Of a stretch of DNA of 24,757 nucleotides, positions 1-10,260 are shown in pieces (the stretch's first letter is position 1; the number at the start of each line of letters is the position of its first letter). The notes beneath the pieces are model-generated. The model had not been told where the DNA came from and searched no databases. It worked only from the letters and a program-made list of their open reading frames with translations. The translations under genes and the position numbers were made by a program. This DNA is from Cochliopodium minus (lineage: Eukaryota > Discosea > Himatismenida > Cochliopodiidae): NCBI GenBank assembly GCA_024220525.1, contig JAMYWO010000088.1, forward strand, positions 132,617 to 157,373, given 5' to 3'.

Positions 1-89
1 TTTTTTATCATTATTTTTTTATAAATTTATTTTTATTTTGAAAAATATTTTAATTATTTTTCATTTTTTTTTTTTTTATTTTTTTGTAC

Positions 90-1076
90 CAATGTTTTTT
101 TGTTGAGGACCCTCGATAGAGGCATAGATTGAATAACGTTCCCCCTTACGAGGCTCGTTGAACTCCTGGCCCCTTCTCTCCCAGTCTATCGGATGCACTT
201 TGTGTTTCACAGCACTCACTTCTTTAAAATTGAATTTTGACAATATACCGTTACCATGGAATCCTCCTTTTCAAATAAACAAAAATAAAAATTACAAAAA
301 ATAAAAGTAAAAAATTTTGAAAAAATATTAAAAATAATTAAACAAGAAAATTTAAAAAAAAAAAATATGATTTAACTTTATTGAATTGAAAAAAAAAATA
401 AAAACAATAAAGATCAAAAACTAATAAATTAATTAAAAATTTAAAGTAAAAATAAAAATGAAAACTATTGTTAAAAACAATGATAAAAATTTTTTAAATA
501 AAGTAAAAAAAATTATAATAAAACAAAAATTCAAAATGAAAATAAAATTAAAGAATTAATTTAAAATGTTTAGAATTGATTGGCTATTCTTCAATTTGAT
601 TAAGTTATATTTGAGTAATATACAGTTTTAATTGTTGTTCATAAATTATATCCTTTATAAAATATGTGTATAAAAAGATATTGTTGTGGGACAAAAAGAA
701 GATATTGTTGAGGAAAATTTATTGATTTGAGAATATTTAAACGAGTATAATATTTTTTTATTTTTTCACCTCCTTGTGATAATTTATCCCTCAAATCAGA
801 TTTAAGTTCTTCAAATTCACATACGAATGCATAATTCATTTTCAATGCTGTTGCTATCTCTATGCCAGTATTCCTATTGTTAGATCTTTCACATCCTATG
901 TCTATTTCCTGCAAACAAATGATATCTGCTTCCTCTTGCTTCAATTTCTTTAATATTCTGTCCATCTGGTATCCCCTTTCTATATTCCACTGTATTATCT
1001 TTATACTCTTCATATCCTTGATATCAGGGTTCTTATCAGTCCTGAAATCATATTGTACTATATCACCACTCTTCAT
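90..1076 (-). CDS. Endonuclease/exonuclease/phosphatase family protein, N-terminal part (runs off left edge)
   Basis: Two exons are visible on the minus strand: 1076-770 and 266-90. The 503-nt intron between them has donor GTGAAA and acceptor AAAAG, and splicing gives SQGGGFHGNGILS in frame. Exon 1 holds IKIIQWNIERG and CLQEIDIG, the Asn and catalytic Glu motifs of the EEP (exonuclease III/DNase I-like) fold. Exon 2 holds GNGILS and EPRKGER, as in the eukaryotic EEP proteins of unknown substrate. Exon 2 ends at a GTACAAA donor, and positions 1-89 are A/T-only intron. The Gly-Asp-x-Asn and Ser-Asp-His catalytic motifs would lie beyond the left edge. The start may be the ATG at 1076 or an in-frame ATG 21 codons later, just before the conserved core. 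A tandem acceptor 3 nt downstream would drop one Gly. Substrate (nucleic acid, lipid or other) cannot be told. It is divergent from the RCC1-cyclase gene, with 289 nt of A/T-rich DNA between. Confidence 0.8.
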
Positions 1077-1365
1077 TTTTAAAACTTGATAATAAGATAT
1101 TGGAATATTGGCTTTTAATTTGACAATATAAAAAGAAAAATGAAACTAAAATTTTTTTTTTTTCATATTAAAAAGAATAAGCAATTATATGTTTTATTAC
1201 AATTATACACATTTCAATATATATATGGATTAATATTCAATTTCAAAAATGAATTTTGAAAAATAAAATTATCAACCTATTTCAACATATTTAAGCTTCT
1301 TTGTTCTCCTACAAGATAATTTTTTTACTGAACAAAAAGATTAAACAAAAAAAATTAAAAAAAAA

Positions 1366-4300
1366 ATGGATGAGTTTTCTTTCAAAAGAGAGGTATTCCT
1401 AACTGGAGTATTTCTTGATCCACAACAACTAAATTTGTTATCCAAAGAAGAGATCAATCAGTTCACCAGCTCGACAAATCTGGAATCTCCGAAAAAAATC
1501 AAATTGAGCAAGAGATTAGCGATCCCTATGAATAATGGAGAAAGTAAAAAGATATAAACCAATCTATTACATTTCCAAATGAAATTTATTCTATTCTTTT
1601 AATTATATAAGTATGGGATTCAACATGCCAAAAAATGATAGGCAAAAAATTAACAGATACTCAACAAATAAAGTTTCCTGGGAATTTTGCGGTCGAAATC
1701 TCAACAAATGGGAATTTAGGTACTTTCTTTTCATTTTTTTATTAAAGAAATATAACGAATAAATAATAATTATGACGAAAATAAATGTCTATCTTCAATT
1801 AATCTTTTGAAATGAATCATTGTTTTATATAAACAAAAAATTTTTTTTTTCCAAACTGATCAATAACCTGAATAGTATCATTCATTTCATCAACATCACA
1901 TCTTTATTTCGCAACGAACAAAGAAATGAGAGAAGAGGAAAGATGCATTTTAGGATACAACGAAATGATACAAATAGAAACACAAGAATACAGATTGTTT
2001 AGAGAAAAAACAATATTGAGAGTATCCCAAGTGGCTCTAGGCTATAACCACATTTGTGCAATAAATGATGAAGGAGAATGTTTTCTTTGGGGGAACAACA
2101 AAGACTTGAACAACAACAACAATGTCACTGGTCAGCTTTCTTATAAAATTTCGAGTAGTTCTGTTCCTCTTAAAGTTATTTTGGGAGAAAATAAAATCGT
2201 AAAGGCTGCTTTGGGCTTTAATTTCACCGTTTTATTGACATCCAAAGGTTTAAAAAAAAATTTTAAATTAAAAAATTTGAAAAGTTTTTAAATAAAAATA
2301 ATTTTTGAAAGGGAAAATATTGACTTGTGGTTCGAATGAAAATGGATGTTTGGGTAGAGATTGTGAAGTTAGTCAAGGAAGTATTCTCGAGGTGATAGAA
2401 GAGACAGAGGAGTTTTGTAAAATAGTAGATATTTCCGCGGGAATGCATCATGTTATAGTAAAAACAAGAAAAGACAAGTTATTTTCTTGGGGAATGAATA
2501 ATTATAGTAAAAAAAAATTTATTGAATGTTTAATTTTGTTTTAATTTTTATTACAATTTTTAAAGGACAATGTGGTTCTGGTACCTCCAATCTTACAATA
2601 TCATATCCTTTGAGAGTTTACGGATTGGATGAAATTTGTGTTCAGAAAATTTCTTGTGGAGATTATCATTCTGGGTGTATTTCTGAAGAAAATCTTTTAT
2701 TGTGGGGTAAACTAAAATTTTATTTCAATATTTTTGATTGTTTGAATTAATAAAATTTTATTTTAAAAAGGATCTAATATTTATTATGAATGTGGTGTTG
2801 ATCTTAAAAACCAAAAATTTGTTGAAACTCCCACAAAGATAGATTATGATGGTTTGATTGTTGATTTGTCTTGTTCTCATCATAAAACTTCAATTATAAC
2901 AGATTCTGGTATGATTTTAATTATTTAGATTGATTTTAAAATTTTGACTAACTTTTTTTTAGGTGAATTGTTATTCACTGGTAATTTTTATTTTTTATTT
3001 TTATTATCTTTTTTTATTTCTTATTTTTATCAAAAAAGGAAAGATAACCGGAAGTAAGAACGAAGGATTTCAAAAAATATCTACAAATCAATTTTTAGTA
3101 AAATCCCAAATCTCCAATTCTACAATCATTTCACTTTCTGACTCAAATCTGACAAATGCAATGAGAATTTTGGAGAAGTAATTTTTTTTTTGTCTTCAAA
3201 TTTATTTTATTTTAAAAAAAAATAATTTTTTTTTCAAAGACACATCTTAGGAAAATCAAATAAAATGACAGTTTCCGAGCTGAAATTTTTGCTTAATACA
3301 ATAAAACATCATTCTTCCGATATAATAGACAAGATCCAAAAGAGAATTTTGAATGAAAACAACCTCCCGTGCATTTCTGTAAACCCCCATTACTTGGAAA
3401 CCGTATTGAATCCTAAATCAAAGTCATATTGCCAAGTGAACATCGCAAACAAATCAAATATAAATGTTTCAATTCAAGGAGAAATAGAGTCATTGTTCGA
3501 CATTTCTTTTGAAGAATCTTCTGACAAGAAAAACCCTCTTTACTTTGACTTTCTTCCTCACAAACTTATTTTGGGCGAAAACGAGAACAAAGAACAAAAG
3601 ATAGAGATTGATTGTATAAATGAGGCTCCAAATGAGAAGCTTTTGCTTGTTCTTAATTTCAAATACCATTTTTTCAGGGACTTGGATAAAAGAGAATCTG
3701 CTAATTACATTGTTTTTTGTGAGTTATTTTCTCCTAACACAAAATTAGAGGTAAAAAAATTGATTTATTTTTCATCAATTTAAATTTATTATTTTTGGAA
3801 ATTTGAAAAGATTGAGAAAAGATCAGGTAAAACAATTTTTTTTTAAATTTTAATTTCTTCTTAAAATCCTATTTTTAAATTAAAAATTGGTTTAAAGAGG
3901 ATGAAGTTACAGAACAAATAATTCAGTTGTCTACTTATGTGCCAAACTATCTCTTGCAATATTACATTAATAAAGAAAAATTAGATTTGAAAATGTCTTT
4001 CAACGTTTCAAAATTGTCAGATATGAAGAGTGATGATATTGCTCCAAAAGGTCCTTTCATGGATTCTTTCGATTCTTCCATTCTTTTTATTGATGTAAGT
4101 GGGTTCACTGCATTAAATGAGAAATTAGGTAAAAAAATTTTGAAATAAATAATTAATTATAAAAATAAAAATTTCAAAAATAAAAAGGTAAACTTGGACC
4201 AAAGGGACCTGGTAAACAATAAAAAAACTTTTTAAAAAAAATTCATCATTTAAATAAAATATTTTTCACATTTTTTTTTTTTTTTTTATAAAGAACAAGT

Positions 4301-5147
4301 TAGCAAACATCTCAACAGCTATTTTGGACAACTTATTCAAGAAGTGTACAGACATGGGGGTATACTATTTCAAAATTTATTTTTGATCTAAAATTGAAAA
4401 TATTAATTTAAATTAATTTCTTTATTCTAGGTGACGTATTAAAATTTGCGGGAGATGCTCTTATTTGTATGTTTGGTGGATCTAAAATTGATGAAGGAGA
4501 CAACCTCAAAAAATTGTCATTAAGGGCTATTCAATGTGGTATAGATATTCAAACAAACTTAAAAGAATATGATAGTGGGGAAGGTTTTGTATTAACGCTA
4601 CACATTGGTAAAAAAAAAAATTAAGATAAAGTTTAAAATTCAATTTTTATCTTTGATAGGTATTGGAGCTGGGAAATTGAATGTAAAAAAATCTTTTTTC
4701 TCAATTTTTTAATCATTTTAAAATCTTTTTCAAAAGACTATTCACGTTGGAAAAGACGGCTCATTTGAATTTTTAGTTATTGGTGATGCTTTTCTTCAAT
4801 TAAAAACAGCAGGTAAATAAAAAGTTTTTATTTTAATTTTTTACTGTTAAAAAATTATTTTTTTTATTACAAAATTAATTTGTTAAATAAAATTATTTAT
4901 TTTTAGTTGAAAACAGTCAAAGTGGAGAGGTTGTTGTTTCTGGAGAAGTGTGGAATTTAGTAAAGAGTAGATGTGTTGGAGAACCAAAAAACAACGATTT
5001 TCATGTCAAATCTGTAGAGAAACCAACCTTAATAAAAAGTTTTGTATCTATGGAAATTCCTAACATTGTTGAGCCTGCTTTGAGATGTTACATTCAAAAA
5101 AATGTTCAAATGAAAATAGATACATTCCAACTTTCATGGCTTGCAGA
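1366..5147 (+). CDS. RCC1-repeat protein fused to class III adenylyl/guanylyl cyclase domain (3' end probably missing)
   Basis: Seventeen exons join in frame: 1366-1543, 1612-1719, 1924-2247, 2312-2506, 2566-2706, 2771-2908, 2963-2980, 3039-3177, 3240-3750, 3811-3826, 3898-4128, 4188-4211, 4294-4359, 4431-4607, 4660-4682, 4737-4812 and 4907-5147. Residues about 1-400 form RCC1-like blades (motifs FLWGNN, LTCGSNENG, FSWGMNN, LLWGSN, with ALGYNH, SAGMHH and SCGDYH between them). Residues about 415-590 are a linker that looks beta-rich. Residues about 625-830 are a cyclase domain of the soluble adenylyl cyclase C1 type: FIDVSGFTALNE and KFAGDAL carry the two metal-binding Asp, followed by GIGAGKLN and FLVIGDAF. 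The product would make cAMP or cGMP in the cytosol; RCC1 could be a docking or regulatory module. An in-frame TAA follows at 5149. However, GCAGA|GTAAAC is a good donor, and the family normally continues past the final WLAE into ELR and a second cyclase domain. I therefore infer a truncated gene. Confidence 0.8.
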
Positions 5148-5151
5148 GTAA

Positions 5152-5237
5152 ACAATTAATTTTTTTTATTTTTTATTTTTTTATTTTTTATTTTTTATTT
5201 TTTATTTTTTATTTTTTATTTTTTATTTTTTATTTTT
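5152..5237. repeat. (TTTTTTA)n heptanucleotide microsatellite ending at an ambiguous base
   Basis: About eleven near-perfect copies of a 7-bp unit, six T and one A, lie directly after the last visible cyclase exon. The tract ends at the only ambiguous base (n) in the window, 5238. The tract is typical of introns here, so it is read as the start of an intron of the cyclase gene. Confidence 0.85.
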
Positions 5238-5238
5238 N
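5238..5238. other. Ambiguous base n: probable assembly gap or polishing failure
   Basis: This is the single n in the window, inside a heptamer tract. The plus-strand cyclase gene on its left and the minus-strand ankyrin gene on its right both run towards it and both lack their next exon. The simplest reading is that real sequence is missing or collapsed here. Confidence 0.6.
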
Positions 5239-5330
5239 TTTATTTTGATTTATAGCAATTAATTTGTATTTATTTTAATTTCTATCAATTAATTTGTATT
5301 TTTTTATATTATTTTTTATTTTTTATTTTC

Positions 5331-5510
5331 TATTTTTATTTTTCATTAATTTTTCTCATTAATTTTTTTTTGTTGTCATATTTATTTTTATTTTTATTTT
5401 ATTTTTCAAATATCGTTTTTTTTATTTCTCGTTTTTTTTAATTTTTATTTTCATTTTTATTTTTCACTAATTTTTCTCATTAATTTTTTTTTGTTGTCAT
5501 ATTTTGTTTA
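5331..5510. repeat. 121-bp-spaced direct duplication in non-coding A/T DNA
   Basis: A segment of about 45-50 nt containing TTTCTCATTAATTT followed by TTGTTGTCATATT occurs near 5344-5385 and again near 5465-5506. The copies are 121 bp apart and nearly identical. Positions 5239-5576 otherwise show only T-rich low-complexity DNA with no coding signal on either strand. Confidence 0.75.
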
Positions 5511-5576
5511 ATAATTTTTTCAAAATCATTTTACTATTATTTTTTTATCGTTATTCCAAGAAATTTTTTTTTTTAC

Positions 5577-5722
5577 CTTAGTACTTGGAGATTAGGCCTT
5601 TTGTTATCAACTGCATGGTGAAGCAATGTCTCACCCTCCCTGTCGAATTTGTTAGGATCAGCTCCCTCCTCGAGATACTGCTTGACAAATTCCAAATTAT
5701 GTTTTTTAATTGCAAAAATCAC
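5577..5722 (-). CDS. Ankyrin-repeat protein, one clear exon (partial gene)
   Basis: The minus strand reads a 146-nt exon with acceptor TTCATTAG and donor AAG|GTAAAA. It encodes one and a half ankyrin repeats: FAIKKHNLEFVKQYLEEGAD, then PNKFDREGETLLHHAVDNK. The G/C content is clearly above the flanks. The exon starts in phase 0, and two upstream first exons would fit: 6284-6258 (ATG plus eight codons, reading MKKKKFVED, donor GTAAGA) or 5969-5952 (MNYKDK, donor GTGATT). The first has the better donor and gives a more natural helix before the repeat, but neither is proven. No following exon is visible between 5576 and 5238, where the sequence is simple T-rich DNA ending at the n, so the rest of the gene is missing. 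Ankyrin repeats mediate protein binding; nothing more specific can be said. Confidence 0.75.
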
Positions 5723-5969
5723 CTAATGAATCAAATAAAAAAAAAATTAAAAAAAATTCTCAGAAATTTATTTAGTTTTTTAAAAATAGTTTTTTTTTTT
5801 TTTTGATTAGTTGTGAATATGGATGTGATATTTTTAAAAATCTTGAATTATTCGAAATTTCTTGGAAAAAAATTTTTGAGTTCTGTTTATATCAGATCAT
5901 TTCAAGTATATTACATAAAATCTTGGTGATTACTGTAACAATTGAAATCACTTTATCTTTATAATTCAT

Positions 5970-6827
5970 TCAAATGATTTAACAAAAAAAAATTTAAGGT
6001 GCTCATTATGCCCGAGAATAACATATCTTAATTAGAAAGAAAAATATTTTATTTTTTGATTTAATTTCGATGCGATTGGTTTTTACTGTTTGCTCGATAA
6101 AGTTTTTAAAAAAAATTTTAGATTCTAATTTGATGGAATATTTTGATATATGATGAATCTTTTTTGTTTTTGATATATATGATTTATATAATTCCTCTTG
6201 AAGATATTTTTTAATATATTTTTTGGGTATATATTATGGTCATTGTTTTATTCTTACATCTTCCACAAATTTTTTCTTCTTCATTTTTTATTTTATAATT
6301 TGGAAACAGGAAATATAATGTTGGATGGTTTGATATACTCAGGAGAACTATAAAAGTGTTAAGTCGAACCGCAATTTTTTTTTTTAAATAATTTTTCAAA
6401 AAATGAAACAACAATGATCAAAAAAGGAGATTACTTCTTGAAGATGAATCAATATATTAAAAATGTGTTTTGTTTTTTTTGAAAGGGAAATGTTTTCTGT
6501 TATGATTCTCTAAAATTTATTTTTATTTTTTGTCGCAATTAAAAAACTCCTAAAATGGAAAAATTCCTCTTAATTTAACACAAAAAAAGTCTAATTGAAT
6601 GATTATTATCATTTGGAGGATCTTTCAATTATTTTTTTAATTCCTTCAGTGAAATTAACTTGATGTTAAAAAAAATTTAAAAAATGTTTTATCAAAGTTT
6701 CATATCTTGATGTATTCCCTTCAATCAAAAGGGATGTAGGAAATGTGAAACAAAAAAAATTCAAAAAAAAATAAAAAAAAATTGAAACTCGAAAATCAAG
6801 TAAATATCAAAAAGATATAAAATTTTG
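5970..6827. other. Intergenic DNA between ankyrin and NDH-2 genes
   Basis: About 860 nt of A/T-rich DNA with many stops in all frames. The only candidate coding piece is the possible 27-nt first exon of the ankyrin gene at 6258-6284 (minus). I see no RNA gene, long repeat or conserved motif. The region probably holds divergent promoters. Confidence 0.5.
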
Positions 6828-6836
6828 TATAAAATA
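6828..6836 (+). promoter_or_regulatory. TATA-box-like element upstream of NDH-2
   Basis: TATAAAATA lies 62-70 nt before the NDH-2 start codon, a plausible core-promoter position. In DNA this A/T-rich such matches are common, so this is weak evidence. Confidence 0.3.
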
Positions 6837-6897
6837 GAATCTGCAATAATCACATTTTAATTAACATAGAGATAAAAATATAAATCCCCTTCGAGAG

Positions 6898-9800
6898 ATG
6901 AAGATGAATATGAAGAATATGAAAACTCAAAAGAATGTGTGCTACAAGATATTGAAGGCCAATAAATCCTACGATACAAAAAAGAAAACGAAATTGGTGA
7001 TATTGGGAACAGGATGGGGAGGATACAAGTAAAATAAACAAAAAAAAAAAATATTTTTTTTAAAATTATTTTTGTCAACGAATTCTTCATTGTATCATCT
7101 CATAGGATAGCCAAGAATATAGATATCAATCAATATGATTTGAATGTGGTATCTCCAAGAAATCATTTCTTGTTCACACCTTTATTGCCATCCACAGCAA
7201 CTGGTATAAAAAAAATATTTTTTTGAAAAATTTAGGTTAAAGATTAAAATAATTTTAGGGTAAATGATCTTGAAAAAAAGTCACAATGATTTTTTTTTTT
7301 TATTTCAAAATGTAAAAAAAAAAGTACATTAGAATTTAGAGGTAAAAGAAAATTTTGTTTAATACTTATTTTTTAATTTGATTTATTTTTAATTTTTATT
7401 ACAACATTTATAATTAATTTTTTTTTAAAGAAAAAAATGATTTTTATATTTTAAAATAATTTGAAATTATTATTTTAAATTATTTTTTTTTCTTTTAAAA
7501 TAATTTTTAATATTTCATTTTTGCAAATTTTTATTTTTTATTTTTTGTATTTAAAATAATTTTTTACAAAGTATTTTATTTTTTATTTTTATTTAAAATG
7601 ATTTTTAAAAAATTTTTTATTTTGATTTTTTATTTAGGAGTGATAGAGCCAATTAGAACGTGCAGAGAAAAGATAAACTACGTGCAAGCAAGTTGCATCA
7701 GAATCGACCCAGTAGAAAAACTAATAGAGTGCGAAAACTACTACGATACCCGCCCTGACGGCTCTGACATCACCTCTAAGCCCCATTTCATTATGAAATA
7801 TGATGAACTTGTAATTAGTGTTGGGGGTAAAAAAAAAAAAATTCAAATTATTCATTTTAAATTTTTATTTTAATTAAATTTTTTTAAATATAAATTTTAT
7901 AATTTTCTTGATATTTTCATTCAGAATAAATTTTTATTAAGAATTTTATTTGATAATTTTTTTTATTATTTTATAATACTTTTTTATTTTATTTTATTTC
8001 ATTTTTATACTTTTTTTTTTTTATTTTATTATTCATCAGATTTTATTTTAATTAATATATATTTTTATTTTTTTGATTCATCTTTTTTTAATTTTTTTTT
8101 TTTATTTTTTTTTATAATTATTTTTTTTTATTTTTTCAAAAATGTTTTGTGTTTGTAAGATTTCTGATTTATAAATCAAAAAAAAAAAATTTTTTTTAAT
8201 ATTATTATCATTTTTTTAAAAAAAAGCAACAAGTAACACATTTGGGATAGAGGGAGTAGAGAAATATTGTTTTTCTTTCAAACAACTAAAGGACGCAAGA
8301 TTGGTTCGTAATCGTATCATTGAGTGTTTCGAGAGAGCTGCCAATCCCTACATTTCTGAAAGTGAAAGAGACAGGTAAAAATATAAAAAAAATTTCTAAT
8401 ATAAATAAAAAATAAAAATAAATTAAAAATTTCTAAAAAATAAAAAAATAAAATAAATAATAAAATAAAAAATAAATTTATTAAATAATAAAAAATAATT
8501 TTAAAAAATAATTTAAAAAAACTTATTAGAATAAAAAAACTTATTAGAATAAAAAAACAATAAAGCTAAATAAAAATAAATAAGTAAAAAATAAAAAATA
8601 AAAATAAAAAATTAATAAAATTTAATATTTAAAATTTTTGTTAGACTTCTTTCATTTGTTGTCGTAGGAGGAGGTAAAAAAAAAATTATCAAAAAAAATA
8701 ATAAACTTATAAAAGAAATAAAAAATAGATAAAATAAATTTTAACCTTTTAAAAAAAATTTTTAAAAAAATAAACAAAATATAAATAAAAAATAACAATA
8801 ATTAATAAAAATAATAACAATAATTGATAAAATAAAAGTAATAATAAAATAAAATTTAAAATAAAAAAAAAAAAAAAATTAGGAGCAACATCTTGCGAGC
8901 TAATATCAGAGTTGTATGACTTTATTTCAGTAGATTTGAAGAAATGGTATCCTGATTTGATGCCATACATCAAATTGACATTGATAGAAGCTTCTTCACA
9001 CGTGTTGGGTTCTTTCAATCAGAGTTTGGCTCAATACACCATGCGTCTCTTTCGTTCCAGAAACATCAAAGTCATCACCAATGCCAGTGTTGTCCGTGTT
9101 GATCGTCACGAAATGCATTTAAAAGATGGTGAAATTTTTTAAATATTTTTTTAAATTTTCTTATTTTTTTTTTTTATGTTTTTTTTTTTTTCAATTTATA
9201 AAGGATCAAAAATCAGATTTGGTCTTGGAGTTTGGGTAAATAATTTTTTTAAAAAAATCTTTTTTTATTTTTATTTTTATTTTTATTTTTCTTTTTTTAT
9301 TTATGATTTTTATTTTTTATTTATTATTTTATTATTTTATTTTTATTTTATTGTTTATTTTTTATTTTTTATTTTTTATTTTTGATTTTTTATTTTTTTT
9401 TATAATTATTTTTTATTTATTATTTTATTATTTTATTTTTTCATTTATTTTTAATTTGAATTAACAAAAAAAAAAATATTTCTCAGGCAACAGGAAACAC
9501 AAGCATACCATTAATAAAAGAATCAGTTTTCGAAAAGACAAAGAACGGAAGAATAATCATCAACGAGAATTTGGAAATTCCCGCTTATCAAAACATCTAC
9601 GCAGTTGGTGATTGCGCTGCGTTTAAAGAAAACTCTTTGCCCCAAACTGCACAAGTAGCACAACAACAGGGAGCTTACATTGCAAATTATTTGAATTTAA
9701 AAGTAAAAAAAAAAATTCATTTTATACAATTTTAATTGAATATTATTTTCAATTTATTTTCAATTTATTTTTTAAAATTTTTTTTATTTTTTTAAAGGCA

Positions 9801-10149
9801 AAATTGAGAGGAGATTCCATTGCTAACGATTTAGTAACAGAGAAAGTTAAAAAACAATTAGGACCTTTTGCATTTAAATTTCGAGGACAGTTGGGTAAAT
9901 GAAATATTTTGAATTTTTTTAAAAATAAATTTTTTTTAAAATATTAATTTTTTTAATTTTATTTTAGCTTATGTTGGAAAACATAATGCGTTGGTGGATA
10001 TGGACAAAGTGCAAAGCTCTGGCTTCTTCTCATGGTTGTTTTGGAACGCTGCTTACATCACCAATTTGGTCTCCATTCAAAATAAAATCATCATTCCAAT
10101 GTATTGGTTGAAGAGTTTTCTTTTTGGGAGGGATATAAGCAGATTTTAA
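6898..10149 (+). CDS. Type II (alternative, rotenone-insensitive) NADH:ubiquinone oxidoreductase
   Basis: Ten exons join in frame into 455 residues: 6898-7028, 7106-7203, 7638-7826, 8227-8374, 8645-8673, 8883-9128, 9204-9235, 9487-9702, 9798-9894 and 9968-10149 (TAA). NDH-2 is a single-subunit, non-proton-pumping flavoenzyme of the mitochondrial inner membrane, passing electrons from NADH to quinone. The FAD site [10 protein letters not shown] is at residues about 33-42, and [13 protein letters not shown] follows. The second Rossmann motif reads VVVGGGATSCE (usual GGGPTGVE, so the last Gly is Ser). VWATGN and IYAVGDCA, the second FAD/quinone motif, are intact. The C-terminus has [14 protein letters not shown], typical of the family's membrane-binding end. 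There is no EF-hand insert. The Lys-rich N-terminus without acidic residues before residue 26 could be a presequence. Introns 2 (434 nt) and 3 (400 nt) contain only A/T low complexity. Confidence 0.95.
8521..8556. repeat. 18-bp tandem duplication in NDH-2 intron 4
   Basis: Two adjacent copies of ACTTATTAGAATAAAAAA lie within the A-rich intron 8375-8644. They look like simple slippage and show no sign of function. Confidence 0.7.
9237..9470. repeat. T-rich simple-sequence tract in NDH-2 intron 7
   Basis: The 251-nt intron 9236-9486 is nearly all T and A with ATTTTT and ATTTTTT units. A block with ATTTATTATTTTATTATTTT occurs near 9318 and again near 9414. The open frame across it (9176-9385) is only low-complexity Phe/Tyr/Leu codons. 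Confidence 0.7.
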
Positions 10150-10260
10150 AAAAAAAAAAATAAAAAAATAAATTTTAAATTATAAAAAAATGAATTTATT
10201 AAAATTATAAAACTATTTTAAAATAAATTATTTAATATCTTTCCTTTTTTTTTTTTTTTT

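Noticed and set aside
862-1089. Plus-strand ORF of 75 codons
   Set aside because: Antisense to EEP exon 1, whose minus-strand frame carries the QWNIERG and LQEID motifs.
5585-5806. Plus-strand ORF of 73 codons
   Set aside because: Antisense shadow of the ankyrin exon; the minus frame has ankyrin signatures and proper splice sites.
5805-5960. Plus-strand open stretch reading CEYGCDIF, vaguely like ankyrin repeats of amoebae and giant viruses
   Set aside because: Too short, A/T-rich and without supporting neighbours; it lies within or upstream of the proposed minus-strand ankyrin intron.
6211-6414. Minus-strand ORF of 67 codons with a CGRC motif
   Set aside because: Composition matches intergenic DNA. 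Only a small part of the region (6284-6258, in another frame) is considered as a possible ankyrin first exon.
6850-7090. Minus-strand ORFs opposite NDH-2 exon 1
   Set aside because: Shadows of the [10 protein letters not shown]-coding exon.
9176-9385. Phe/Tyr-rich ORF, and the similar ones at 21357-21619
   Set aside because: Translations of T-rich microsatellite introns; no protein signal.
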